64,000 nucleotides of DNA from Atrichornis clamosus (lineage: Eukaryota > Chordata > Aves > Passeriformes > Menuridae): assembly GCA_013400975.1 (NCBI GenBank), contig WBMZ01012692.1, positions 41,081 through 105,080 of the forward strand. Reading direction: 5' to 3'. Position 1 is the first letter of the stretch; the number at the start of each line of letters is the position of its first letter. Below are positions 36,818-48,981 of the stretch, one piece after another. The notes beneath the pieces are model-generated. The model saw only the letters and a program-made list of their open reading frames with translations, made no database searches and was not told where the DNA came from. The position numbers and the translations under genes were made by a program.

Positions 36818-38929
36818 TAACTGTTAAAATTTTGCTGGGAAGCATGAAATGAAGGCTGGTAGAAGGAAGAGAAGGAGGCCTGAGGAGCTAGAGTGAATAG
36901 GAAGTGCCTGCACTGGCTGTGCCATACACTGCACCAGACACTGCTGAGGTTTATGTAAGAGGTTCACAGACCCCAAAGACTTCCTCAGTGGAAGTTATGC
37001 ATAGGACATTTCTGCTTTGTGCCTGAAAAAAGCTAGTAGAAGCCAGCAAAGAGAGCTAGCAAACACCTTTAGGTTTGTTTCTTCTCTGCCAGAATGAATT
37101 TGGCTTTGTGTCTGGGGTGCAGCTAGGGGGAAGAAATAAATAATATCCAAAATATTAAAGAGAAATATAATCCCCAGAAAGTATAGATCTCTACCTGGAA
37201 TAAAAAACATAAGAATATCAAAGAGTCGTGTAACCTTGTGTCCTCAGGTGATATTCATTGGTTGGTTGAGAGTGAGGCACAACATGTTCCATAATGCACA
37301 CAAAGCACAGAACTACAACATCAGGCTAGAAGAGTGTCCCCACAGACCTCACCTACTGTTCTACTTTTGCCATGAAGTGTTGGGACTGATTACCTTATAA
37401 TTTATACACAGATAATATTTTGTATCAGTGAATTCTACAAATTAATTCATCACAGCTTTAAAGCATTCCTCCTCATTCGTTACCACTTACAATCACAGAC
37501 ATTGCCTCCTCCTTCCCAGCTCCCCACACTGTGATTAACTACGATGGCTACCATCCAGTTCATGACTAGATTGATCACATTTTCCTCCTGTCCTCGTTTC
37601 CCATGCTGATTACTATGTCAAATAATTGTGGTGTTTCTGAATTAATATTTTGCCAACAGACAACCCCACAGAACACACATAGCCTTAGGCTTTTCTACAC
37701 AGAGAGGTGCTGACTACCCAGAAACAGATGGGTTAGGGGGGGTAAATAAATACAGACATCCAGCTGAGCTTGTGGGTGACTTTGGAAAATTAGGCTATAG
37801 ATTTAGACTCTTACATTCATATTTAGTTCCCTAGATTTGGATACTATTAAATGTGTTTGCATGGGAGTGTTTCTCTGGATATTTAGCAAAATGGGTGCTA
37901 AAGAGGTAAGATCACATAATGTTTCTTATATTTCTTCCCCATGCTTCTTCATCTGACGAACAACCACAATCCCCAGCTGCCAAACTGAAGAATATATCTT
38001 CCTTTCACACAGCATCTGCCCGTCTGACATGTTCCTGGGAGCTGCCACATGCACTTATCTCTCGATATTTTGTCTTGTTCACTAAAGTATGCTATGGATT
38101 GCTCATCCAGTTTCAGGTCTACATTTTCCAAATCAAAACCTCAGGATGCCTCTGAATAAGTCTTTTAATGGAGAGGTACATTATCTTAAATTGAAATCAG
38201 AGGGTGCCTCCATGTTCAGATACATTTGCTCGTGTGTTCCAGCTGCTTCTCAAGCTGAAACACACTTGAAATATATTTCTGACAGCTCCAGCCTCAGAAA
38301 CCTCTTGGGCTAATGGGATTACACTAGCTGAAGTGATGCTTTTGTTTTCAATTTAAAGCACTTACAAACAACATCATTAAACACACCAGCAGAAATACAG
38401 TCATAGGATTTTTGTGAGGTTGCCCTACAGGAATTTCAGATACTTCCTTCTCCTAGCCACTCCCTTCCTCACTTTGCTTGGTTAGTAACATCTCCTTGTC
38501 AAAACAAAAAAGCTGAATGGCCTACAGGGATGAAATGGCAGCAGGTCCCTCTACATCCCTAGGATGTATGCACCTAACTTCTTAAAAGGATCATTTGTTC
38601 AGCAAATTAGATTTTACTCCTCAGTCATTACAGCACAGGGTGAAATGTTTGCTTTATGCATTGACTTTCCTACTTTAACCTGATGATAGTCCAGATATTG
38701 ACAATTTGTAGCTGATAAAATATAAAGGGCAAACCCATGGATCTTTTGATGCATATATTTTATGTTTAATGCAATGACATTAAATTAACCCTCTTCTCTG
38801 GATCTTACATATTTTTCCATAAACTTCTAATTTGGGTTCATGGTATTTTATTATTATGCAACAAGGAGGGCAAACATTTCAAGCCTGGCTTATCTATTTT
38901 TTTAACTGGGATCTGATGACCAAAATTTG
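36818..38929. other. Non-genic DNA; nothing recognised
   Basis: Unique AT-rich sequence. Open frames reach 78 codons (37919-38155) with no domain. The last 100 bases may belong to the 5' edge of the following CR1 but are too diverged to assign. Confidence 0.5.
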
Positions 38930-39324
38930 GAGAACATGCCCAATGAGAAAGACTGAAGGAGTTAGGTCTTTTCTATCTAAGAGGTGTTCAGAGGGCACCT
39001 CACAGTATTCCAATATTTAGAGGGCAGCTATAAAGAGGACAGAGGATCTCTTCACGGGGAGTCATATGGAAATGGGGCAATGGGTACAAATTTCACTAGG
39101 AAAAGTTTCATCTTGACATAAAGACATTTTTTACAGTTTGTAACAATCACCCACCAGAGCAACTTTTCCAGGGATGTGATAGAGACTCCATCTCTGGAAG
39201 TTTTTGAGGTGTATTTGGACAGAGTGCCTAATAATCTCACCTAGGCTCCCTTTCCGCCAAAATGTTAGATCAGTTCATCTTTCAAGGTTCTTTCTAACCT
39301 GTAAAAGGCTTCTATGGTTCTTAC
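38930..39324 (+). mobile_element. CR1 LINE 3' portion, degenerate, sense
   Basis: Blocks in CR1 order on the plus strand: GAGAAAGACTGAAGGAGTTA, AAGAGGACAGAGGATCTCTT, GGGGCAATGGGTACAAATTT, GTTTCATCTTGACATAAAG, GAGACTCCATCTCTGGAAG, TTCAAGGTTCTTTCTAACCT and the tail TTCTATGGTTCTTA. These match the end of the polymerase ORF and the 3' region, with many substitutions and no open frame kept. It looks older than the copies at 18.1 and 57.2 kb. Confidence 0.85.
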
Positions 39325-41999
39325 AATCTCCTCTGATAGAAAAAGTAGGTATTTTCACCGTTGAAACTGCAGCAGTTTGCCACAGATGTTTTCCAAAATA
39401 CTGTGACACTGGGAAGAAACTCTTTCCTCCCAGAACCCAGATAATGTCACACACCTAGGACTCTAAGAAGGCTAAATAAACTATGCCTATGGTTCAGAGG
39501 TAAATTGAAGTACACCATTATCTTGTTTTGTGGTTTTTTTCCTAGCTTCTGTGAAAAAGTTGAACAAGAAAATAGTTGTTGGCATTTTCTGTTTAGGAGA
39601 ATGGGAAAAGTATGTGTAACTCACATATGAGGACTCAAATCTCTTCTACAATAAAGTGATAGATCATGACAGGGGATCTGCATACTTCAAAAGAGGAAAA
39701 GCATGTCATCGAATATAGAACAACATTAAATTACAGCTCTCTGGGGTCAAGGAAGAAGCTGGCAAGGAATTAAGGCCTGAAAGTATGACTGAGGCACAGT
39801 TTCTGGGCAAGTTGTCAGAACAGTGTGGTTTTAATATCAAGACATTTGCACAGCATATTTTGAAAAGGTTCTAAAAGGTTCTTTCTCATCATTACCATTT
39901 TTTCTGGCTCTTGTCATGTCCAGAAATAAATTCTTTATCTCCAGCATGATTGGAAACAAAAAATATGTGTGCTCACCATAATAGACTTCTTTATTTCCCC
40001 CCCTCCTCAGGATACTGATTTAGTAAATATGATTCCTTGTATTTTTGCAGGCCTGTTAGAACTGAACCTGTTTCTGAACTTTCTGGTCTTTTATATTCAT
40101 CTGAAAATACCAAACAACCCAAATTTCCTGTAAGCTGAATATGATATTGCTTATTGTTTTGAATTGAAGGCATTGAGCTTTCAGTACTCGGCCAAAGCAC
40201 ATCAAGGTGAAGTTGAAGTAGGGCTCTGAAAGGCTGGCACACTTTTAACCAGCACCTACCAGCCATGCATACTTCTTATTCCTTTGCATCTGTCCTCAGT
40301 TGGAAGTGAAGGTCACTTCTGTTACCAGCCAAGATTAGCTAGTCGAGATAAAGGGGAAAAGGGTCTCCTACCTATGTCCCAGAAGGAAAGTGGCTGTGTG
40401 CATTTGCTGGAGGGTTGGATTCATCAGATGTGTCGCTGCTGGCAACTTCTAAGAAACTGAGCAAATCACTAAGCCCTCACTTTCTGTTTAGAAAGGTTTG
40501 ACTCAGACAAAAGTGCAAGCAACCAGTTTTTCAGAAAATGAAGACCAAGTGGTTCAGGGCTATCTGAAGAATTTAGCTGTGTATGACTGAAACTAAGGAT
40601 GCCATCAAAATCTCCATATATTTGTTTTAATTTGAAATTGTCATAGCTAATATATTGAGAATAAAATATTTTCTCTGAAACCTCTAGAACTTTGCAAACA
40701 TGTATCAGAAATGCAGAACAACACCATTCACAAGTGTGATTACTAATAAATTAATTTTTCAAAGCAGATTAAGCCTCCATTCAAATAAACAAAGACTAAC
40801 TTTTGTCCTGAAGTTAAAGATGTCTACTACAAGCCAAGTAATATCATGTGGATAGTTATTCTGTATAATATTGCAAGTTCTCATAATTTTTTCACAAATC
40901 TCATAATATTTCTTACTTTAAAAACCTGATCACTTAGAATCAGAACAATGCAGACTGATTTCACATTTCATTCAGTTCATTTTACCTTAAAGACACCACT
41001 ATTACACAAAAAAGAAAATGTAAACATAAGAAATAATGATAGCACTTGCAGAAGTAGTATCTATTTGATTTCAATGGGATCACAAAACAGATTCACTATA
41101 CTCAGCAGCTGATGGATTGTGAACTAACTATTTTTAAATATCTTTAGGTACTAGTATGAAAGTAATTAATTACATTTTTCAATTTGCTGAGACATTAAAG
41201 AAGAATTTGAAGAACACAGTCCTTGAAGGGGGAATCCCTTAATGAACTTCGTAGACATAAATTAGCTTTTATTAGGAAAGGATTAAAAAAAAAATAAAGC
41301 CTGGTAGTATTTTCTTATCTCTGAAAGGTGGAAAGAAGAGACATAAAAATAAAAATTACTTGGAAAATATTAATGTAATAAACACTTTTTCTTAAAAGTT
41401 AGGGAATGACACAGTGTTCACTGAGGGAGCTGCCAAATATTGTATCTTATCAGTTCTTCTACATTAACTTTGTCTGTGTGGTACCCTCTGGCACTCACAT
41501 TGCACAGTGACACCTGTAATTCAAGTTTCCTCTGCTCTCCCCTATGGAGCAGCCTCTATCAATGGAGGGCAAACCTTATGATGCAAAGTTGTTTCTCTGC
41601 TGAGTAAGAGAGGGAGCCTACTGGGCAACTTGGGACTACCAGAGCATCACTGGATGCACAATTAAGCCTTTCAAGGTGGGGAGGGAACATTGAAATTTCA
41701 AAATCTTGAAATTTTTTAGTTCCATAATGCTGAAATGTTTCAACATACAGCAGTTTATCTATAAAAGTATTTCAGCTTTAAACTTTATGTCCTGATTCAG
41801 GAATTAAAATATTTTTATGTGTTCACAAAGGAAAAATTTTGATGTCTTTGTAGTTCTAAATCTAACCCACCTTTTCTTCCTGTTCTTCTCAGCATCACCG
41901 CATATAAATTTATCACCAATTAATAGCCAGCCACAGAGATGCCCAAAGCTTCAATGAGCTTTCAAAAAAATAAAGTCTGAAGGGAAGAAAACAGTGTTA
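39325..41999. other. Non-genic AT-rich DNA; possible faint old repeat near 41060
   Basis: Mostly unique sequence. TTGATTTCAATGGGATCA (41066-41083) echoes the 'CATTGACTTCAATGGGA' phrase of old sauropsid repeats, but the flanks do not allow a call. A 91-codon minus frame at 39991-40266 has no domain. Confidence 0.45.
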
Positions 42000-42127
42000 T
42001 CTTCATATTGCAGATTGGGAACTAAGGCACAAAAAGATTAAGTGGCATGTCTAAGTTTATCCTGCAAGTTTTAGCAGACCCAGAAACTGAACCTGAAGTG
42101 GCAAGACTGTTCTTGCAACCATCTAAT
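42000..42127 (-). repeat. MIR-family SINE remnant, antisense
   Basis: The plus strand carries the reverse complement of MIR in order: CAGATTGGGAACTAAGGCAC (42011-42030), AAAAAGATTAAGTGGCATGT (42031-42050) and CTAAGTTTATCCTGCAAGTT, then CAGAAACTGAACCTGAAGTG. In the consensus these are 'CAGATGAGGAAACTGAGGCAC', 'AGAGATTAAGTGACTTGCC', the 'AAGGTCACACAG' block, and 'GGATTCGAACCCAGG', the last derived from the tRNA B box. The overlapping 69-codon plus frame (42047-42256) is incidental. Confidence 0.78.
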
Positions 42128-42870
42128 CTTTTGGAAGTATTGCTAGTTTTCCAGCAATATTCCTTTTGTATCTTTTTAAAAGTCTTTAGAACACTCTTCC
42201 CACTTTCTGATTTCACATCCTCAAAGTTTTGTTTTGTTCTCAATTGCAGGAACTGAAAGCAATGAGACCAATCATGTGAATGAAAGTACAAAAGAAAAAG
42301 ATTTAATAATTTGCAGGCTTTCTTTTTATATGATAAATGTAGGTTTAAAAGTGTGTATTTCCTGCTTGTTCAGAGAGTAGGGATTAAAAATAAACTCCTG
42401 TAAATGCCATATTTACAAACTACCTCATATGCTCCATGTCTGTGTGGGCTGTTTAATTATTCTAAACAAAGCCACTTATTCTGTAAAAGGAAATCAAGAA
42501 GAAGGAATTATAGTTTTATTTGAGGTCATTGGATTAAAACATAGTTTTGCATCACTGTCCTGAAATTGTTCCGTCCAGAAAGGTAAAAAGGAACTCCTTC
42601 GACCTGTGGGTGAAAGGAATCACATTTCTTTCCTTAAAAGCAGCAGCAAGGGAATGCTCTCCTTTCCCGTACACCAGGGTGCACGCACAGAGTGAATTGG
42701 TTGCAGCTGGTTTATCCTCTCGGCCACACGTTAAGCCCAAAGCTAGGAGCTGAGCTGACCTGGAGGCAATATTCCTTTACTGTCCTTCTGCAGTGATGCA
42801 TAATCCTCACCTAGCTGTTGTTCTTACATTTATGCAGTTTCAGAAATGTGCTGTTGAAGCTGCAAGACAT
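42128..42870. other. Non-genic DNA; nothing recognised
   Basis: Unique AT-rich sequence. Overlapping frames of about 60 to 70 codons on both strands at 42547-42753 have no domain. Confidence 0.5.
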
Positions 42871-43100
42871 GCTCAGAGGGGAAAAAAACATTTAATGAAT
42901 ATTAAAAGCAGGTAATTAATTTTTCCTCTATGTAATTCCCAAGAAGACTTTGTGAAACATCCATGCTAATTATGCATAACAACTTTAAGAACTGAACTTT
43001 CTGTTTGTATGGCAGGCAAGAGGCACCTTCTTTTTATCAGCCTGTGGGGAGTCATTTTATACTTTGGAGCAGATAGAAATTTTGGAACATTTCTAGAAAT
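42871..43100. promoter_or_regulatory. Candidate conserved non-coding element with POU/homeodomain motifs
   Basis: Unique AT-rich block containing TAATTAAT (42913-42920) and ATGCTAATTATGCAT (42963-42977). In the latter, two inverted ATGC/GCAT half-sites flank a TAATTAT homeodomain core, an arrangement like composite POU/homeodomain sites. The flanks are balanced, repeat-free sequence. The function is inferred from motif content only. Confidence 0.3.
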
Positions 43101-44773
43101 GTTTTGTTTTCCTTTCGAACTAGGCATCTTCTTTTACAGGTGAAAGTCTTGGGATAGATGATTTTATTAATCTTTAAATTATACAGAGGTTGAAGTGGGA
43201 AAATCAAAGCCTGATTTGCTGACTTGTAGTCTTTGTTGGAAAGATTGCCTGTTACTCAGAAAACTAAATTTATATATGGCACAGGGCTGTTATGGGTAAA
43301 GATTATAAAAAGGCCAAGCATCATTCTTGTTCCAAAAGCATCTTTTATTCATTCTCACTAAGGATCGAGAGGGGACTATTTTTGATTGTTTGTTCAACTT
43401 TACATATAAAATTAACAAGTCAGCTCTGCTCCTAAGAAGTAATAGATTTTTTTTCTACAAGTTATTAGAAGTTAACATTACACTTGTCTATTTGTTTGTG
43501 CCCACAAAAGCATTTTTATAGATGACATTACTTTGTTTATTAGCCCTTCAGAAGGAGCAAAGCTAGTACATTGTAAATCCCCCTGGGGGACACCAGGTCC
43601 GGTCTGCCTGGAAGCACTGTATTGGATGTTTTCTTCTCCCTGGGAGTCTGAGACAGACATATGGTATGTACCAGCATATTGTGAAGAAGAAACAAAACCT
43701 CCATCTCATCAAAGTGGACGTCAAACTTGAGTGGAGTGTGCTTTCTGGAAAATGGGCTAAGCGTAACAGAAGCCCATTTATCTTCCATTTGATCCTGACT
43801 GCAGCTGGGATCTATATCCATTACCACAATGCCTTAGTCACGTTGAGGCTCTGCTAATAGTGTAACTCGTGTCACCTCCCAAATGACAGCACAAGGCACT
43901 CTGAATTGTTGAGATGACACACTCAAAGTCCCCCATGTAAAAAGTACTAGAAATCTGTCCAGTCGCCCCTGGAAAGGGATTATTTCTACAGTTTGTTTCT
44001 GTTGCATACTGTGTTCTACCTCCCATCCTCAATGAGAAGACTCTTTTGCTCTCCAGTGTGTGCTTTTTCACTCCTATATAACATTCTCAGAAATACAAAT
44101 TAGTTCCAATTTTGAAATTTTGAAATTACAAAATTGGCACCAGCTCCAATACTTGTGTCTAAGAGAGAGGGAATGTGGGAAGGGAACCACATTGCTTCAG
44201 TAACACACACAGATCACCCTGTCTTCTCAGCTTTTCTCATGTTGAGAATATAAACATAGTTTTATATTTAAGTAATGAACAACACAAACATTCATTTTCA
44301 TCACAATATTCCCTCCCTTTTTAAAAATCTTAAGACATATTTCAAAGGCTGTTTAGATTGGGCAACTGAACTATAACAAAATATCTACTTATAAGCTTTC
44401 TGCATACAACTACTGAGCGACTAAGAAATCTATGATTCCCACAGCACTGGGGGACAGGACAAGGTTGTGTCTATGTTTTTTTCATCTGATGACAGTGGTT
44501 ATGCAAGGTATTGTGCCAGGAATGGAACTCAAAAACTCTCAAGACAGAGGGCATGTTGCCAGCTGCATAACCTGGGCTCCCTATGGACACTCCACACAGA
44601 TTCTGCTCCTGAGATGGGTCAGACTGCAAGTAAAGCTTATGCACAGCTGTGTGTATCTGCTCCCAAACAAATTCTCTTGACAAGATTTTGGCAATGTGAA
44701 AGGACTTTAAAAGCCAGGAGCAGGCATAATTTGAGGATATAGATAGAGTCCTGTAAGAAGATACAATAATCAT
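43101..44773. other. Non-genic DNA; small hairpin at 44106-44137
   Basis: Unique sequence. CCAATTTTG at 44106-44114 and CAAAATTGG at 44129-44137 make a 9-bp hairpin with a 14-base loop. Overlapping frames at 43478-43857 and 44432-44773 (up to 100 codons) have no recognisable domain. Confidence 0.5.
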
Positions 44774-44880
44774 AAAAGCTATGACCTTATCTATTCACAT
44801 CATTCCAGAAAAGTTTTAAGAAAGATTTTCAGGTTAAAAAATGAAGAGTTAGAAACTATTGGAAGAGCACAGAAGTTAGG
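44774..44880 (+). repeat. Direct repeat, copy A (partner at 48871-48981)
   Basis: About 107 bases that recur 4.1 kb downstream in the same orientation at high identity, by eye near 88 percent. The longest shared block is a 27-base run, identical in both copies, that ends in ATGAAGAGTTAGAAAC; a further shared block is ATTGGAAGAGCACAGAAGT. Flanks on both sides do not match between the copies. I do not recognise the family. It may be a local segmental duplication or two copies of an unnamed interspersed repeat. Confidence 0.9.
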
Positions 44881-47879
44881 GTGTAAAATGTAATTTGCTC
44901 TTTGTGATCAGGTCACAGCTAAATAACTTCTCTATACAAAATATCTAGAATTCTCTGCAAACTGTTCTCACAACTATTGGAGAAATATAAATACAATTAT
45001 TACCTGTACTTTTAGCGTTACATTTTAAAGGTTAATTTGTTAGAAAAGTTATGCAAATGATGCTTGTCAAATATATGTGCTTGAATCAAGTTCATACCCA
45101 TTGTGGGAATCATGTAACAGGTATTTATCAAAGATTTTCCCCAAAAGACTATTGAATTCTTTGTGTCAAGACCCTTGATTAGCTCACAAGTGCCAAATTT
45201 TATATAAATAAACATAATATATAAACCTGAAGATGTAGACATTCAAATGTGTTATTCAAAGTTGTTCTGTCATTAAACAGTTTAGATATTACACATAATG
45301 TAGAAAAAAATACTTCAATGATATAAGTTCTCTCATTTGCAATGAAGTGGAGCATTCTGCACTGATGGACATATCAGATATAAGTTTCCCCAAATATACT
45401 GGATTTTTCTGAAAAGAGCAGCTATATCACTCTCTAGAGAGTCACTGATTTTTGCTGTATGGAGCCCATGGCTCAAAATTGCTTATACTCCTGAAGTAAA
45501 TGCAGACCTGACTCATTCATACTGTTAATTTTTAAATTCTGGCCTTTGAGGCTAAATGTTCAAAGTAGGATATAATTCCAGAGGTGAGTGACACTTTCCA
45601 TTCATGTGAATTTATCCTGTTCTTGCAATGCTCATGTACTAAACTCAGCGTGTCCCTGTATCCTTCTTTTGACAAGCAGAACTGGAGGCTGGGAAGTCTG
45701 TTGTTGCATTCTGTCTACAACTCTCAAACAACAGAAGTAAATAATGCATATGACTTACAATATTTCTCATATTCTCTTCTTCTCCACAAATTTAGACGGT
45801 ATTGCATTAACAGCATAGAAGAAACAACATGGTGGTTTTTCTCAAAAATTGTGTGTGTGTGTAAAAATGCTTCTCACAGATGCCAAAATTATACAGTTTA
45901 GCCTAGCAGTAGCAGCTGAAATGAAAATGATGAAACCCCAGTCCTTCTGAGATAAACTCAGTAATTCAGAAATACTTTATTTCTTTTCACTTGTAATAAA
46001 AGCTGAGCAAATGAAGGACTGCATTCACACATACTGCCGAAGTAGACAGATTTATTTAGCCAACAGCATTGTAGTTTGATCAGTCTTTCCAACTTTCAGA
46101 GCCTAAACTCGTGTTTTAACTCTGGCTCCAGAGCACTCTTCTCTGACTGTTGTCCCCTCCTAGTTACTGTCAATGCCAGTGCCACAGAGCAGAGAATACT
46201 GAGGTGTGTTGCCCTGTGTCTCCTTCTGTGGATTATTTCCATGAGTTACAGTCGGTGACTATAAAGGGCAAAATTACTGAAACATCATGGGAAATGGAAT
46301 TCCCTTGATGTAAGCCTACTTACTCCATGAGCCAGAGAAGAAAATGGAAAATTTTCCTGGACACAGGATCTCACTTCTTGCAGAGGAAAATCTGAACTTA
46401 TGTCTCTCAATAGGTAAATTGGTTAATCATAAAAATACTGCAGAAGTTATAAAGGTTATAAATGTGGATCTTCATTTCTCTGTCATTTATTACCAGTTTC
46501 AAAAGAGAATACCCTTTTTAGTTTTTCTGAGGATAAAAACATGACTGTTGAAAATAACTTTAAAGTTTTTACTTCTATTTCAACCAAATATTTTTCTCGC
46601 CTTAGCCACTGAAAAAAGAAATTAATTATTCACTCACTCCTAGTTAATGGACTCTCCCTTAGTGGATTATGAAAATCACCAGCAAAATTAGCTACTTTCC
46701 TCAGTGTATAATGTGAACAGGATGGCATGCAAACAGAATTATTTCTTCTTCCTCCAGGTGAGGTTTGAAGCATATTAGCAGATGATCTGTATTAGTTTGT
46801 ATCATCACTTTGCATGTTATACTCATCTCCCCTTTGAAAGAAGCAAGATCTAACTTGGCAGAATTGCTAATCTAGTAGCTTTCATGAACATTGAATTACT
46901 TTATTTTTAATTGATTCTTTGTTTTGAGGTTTTTTAGCATCTAAGATGACAGAAATTTCCAAGCTCTAAAGCAACCATGGTTCAATAGCATATGACTTTC
47001 AACTGGAAAACATATCAGTTCTTATTTTACCTAAGTTAGTTCATACCTGACTGCTCAGTTTCCTGGTGGAATAATGTGTAATAAAAACGAATCAAACAAA
47101 AAGATACAATCTTCTGATGGTAATAAGTGTTAGAAAATAATATTCTTGATAGAAAAGGAAAAATCTCATATTACAGTTTGCTTTTACTGGCAGAAGTAAG
47201 ATTTCAATTAATATATAATTAGTTACCATTAAGATATTCATATATTTGGCTTTCAAGTTATTTTAAATGGAACTAGAGTACGCCTCTAAAATTAAATGAA
47301 GGAAAATCAGCTTCACAAATAAATCCTGCAAAATATCTACAAATTCTTATCTAATATCTATCATGTACAGGCAGTAGACAATTTTGGCTAATCACTGAAT
47401 GGAATGAGTACAAAAAGAGGCAATACATCCTTTGCCTTCTTTAAAAAGATGTAAGATCATGAAACACTAATTATTAGATTGTTTTAATGAGTTTCAATCA
47501 GAAAAATCAAACAATGTGATTTCCACTATTCAGAAGTGCCACTTGTACATATTAATGAGAATGTCATTATATAGAACACATGACTAATTGTTGGAACACT
47601 GGAATTCAGAGTAGATGCAAAACTGCTTTGTTAATTTAAAAAAACCCCACAATCTCTAGATGAAGAACGTGAACACACAAATTATTCAGCACCAGAATTA
47701 ACCCTCTCCGCTCAGTACTTTCAACCACAGCAAGAATACAGCATGAAACTTTGTGCCATTCAATACAGAACAGACGTTCATGAATGGGCAGGAGGTAGGC
47801 GAGGGCCCCTAAGCTGATTTGGGCTGCAGCAGTTGCCCTGCCAGGACTGAGAGACCCACCCTGACTCATCCTGGAAAAA
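44881..47879. other. Non-genic AT-rich DNA; nothing recognised
   Basis: Unique AT-rich sequence between the repeat copy and the CR1 piece. It has a short (TG)n near 45849-45860 and small frames (105 codons at 45584-45901) without domains. The stretch 47780-47879 may be the diverged 5' edge of the next CR1. Confidence 0.5.
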
Positions 47880-48175
47880 GATGGCTCTGCACAAGTCCAA
47901 CAGCAGCCCCCAATACCTACAGGAAGGCAGCTGAGAAAGAGCCAGGCTCTTCAGCTGTGCACGGCTGGCAAGAGGGTGAGGAACAAGGAGTACAAGCTGA
48001 AATGGGAGGATCAGACTAGATATCAGAAAAATTGTTTTGCTCAGGAGGACAGTAGGCAGTGGAACAGTCTGTCCAGAGAGGTTGTCCAATCTCTGTCCTT
48101 GGATATTTTCCAGATCTGACTTTGCAAAGCCTCTTGGGGGCCTTTCCTGCTTCTATTGTCCTATAACCCTCTATG
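47880..48175 (+). mobile_element. CR1 LINE 3' portion, sense
   Basis: CCCAATACCTACAGGAAGGC, then CAGACTAGATATCAGAAAAA, AGGCAGTGGAACAGTCTGTC, CAGAGAGGTTGTCCAATCTC and TGTCCTTGGATATTTTCCAG follow the CR1 polymerase C-terminal coding order (consensus 'AGATTAGATATTAGGAAGAAATTCTT', 'CACTGGAACAGGTTGCCCAGAGA', 'CCTTGGA'). Frames are broken. The usual tail is not seen directly downstream; a CR1-like tail appears 190 bases later. Confidence 0.8.
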
Positions 48176-48370
48176 AACCTGGACAAAGCCAGTTGGTGGT
48201 CAAATTCAACTTGAGATCAACAGTCAAAATTATTTTCAAATCAAATAATAAATCAATTAAGAAACAAAATTTTTTCAGTTAAGCTATTAATCCATTTACC
48301 TGCCAAGATTTTGCTCTTTACTTTTTATCATTTTCCTCTTACTCTAAATTTTAGTGGCATCATATAAAAT

Positions 48371-48425
48371 GATAAACTTCCAGAGGTCCCTTCCAACCTG
48401 AATTTTCATACAATCGTGACTATTT
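48371..48425 (+). mobile_element. CR1 3'-tail fragment, sense
   Basis: AACTTCCAGAGGTCCCTTCC then AACCTGAATTTTCATACAATCG matches the CR1 3' end ('GATCTCCAGAGGTCCCTTCCAACCT...'). It could be the displaced tail of the element ending near 48175, or a separate, heavily 5'-truncated copy. The 195 bases between are AT-rich with no signature. Confidence 0.7.
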
Positions 48426-48870
48426 TGCTTTGTCACCTATAGTCTGTAAGATATATGCATGCTTGGAACCTAGTGAAATCATAGCTGTGCTCACACAAAG
48501 GCTGGAACGTTTTCCAAAGTGCAGTTCACAGAAATTCTGTCAGAAACATGTCACAAGACTTAATCAGCAAATTAGTGGGGTATAAGCAGCAACAGAACAT
48601 TAAGCAGAGGCCATTCAGCAGTGAAACATATTATGCTTCCTTGTGATTTGCACCATCTATTTCAGAGCAGGCTTTTCAAGAGTGATGCCCCAAACCATGT
48701 AAGAGTGTATACAGTCAATTTAATTTCCCAGGAGCTAGAACAAGCAGAAGTTTTCCATAATTTATATGAGGGTTTATGGCTTTTCAGCATATTTGAATTG
48801 AAAAATGTATTCAACCCATAGATTATCTGAGAGCCTTAACCTTAGACTCTCCTACCATTTGTAACAAATG
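48426..48870. other. Non-genic DNA; nothing recognised
   Basis: Unique sequence before copy B of the direct repeat. A 66-codon frame at 48621-48821 has no domain. Confidence 0.5.
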
Positions 48871-48981
48871 AAAAGCTATAACCTTACCTATTCACATCCT
48901 TCCAGAAACTCACGTTTGAAGAAAGGTTTCCAGGTTAAAAAATGAAGAGTTAGAAACAATTGGAAGAGCACAGAAGTCAGG
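48871..48981 (+). repeat. Direct repeat, copy B (partner at 44774-44880)
   Basis: Second copy of the 110-base sequence, same orientation, with a few extra bases near 48910 relative to copy A. Starts at AAAAGCTATAACCTTACCTA and ends at CACAGAAGTCAGG. Unrelated flanks suggest that the duplicated unit itself is this short. Confidence 0.9.

Noticed and set aside
45051..45058. Octamer motif ATGCAAAT
   Set aside because: Single octamers recur several times in this AT-rich window (also near 15218, 16087 and 32548) and carry no weight alone.
44774..48981. Interpretation of the direct repeats as LTRs of a retroelement
   Set aside because: The 110-base copies are too short for LTRs, lack TG...CA ends, and the sequence between holds no gag, pol or env-like coding.
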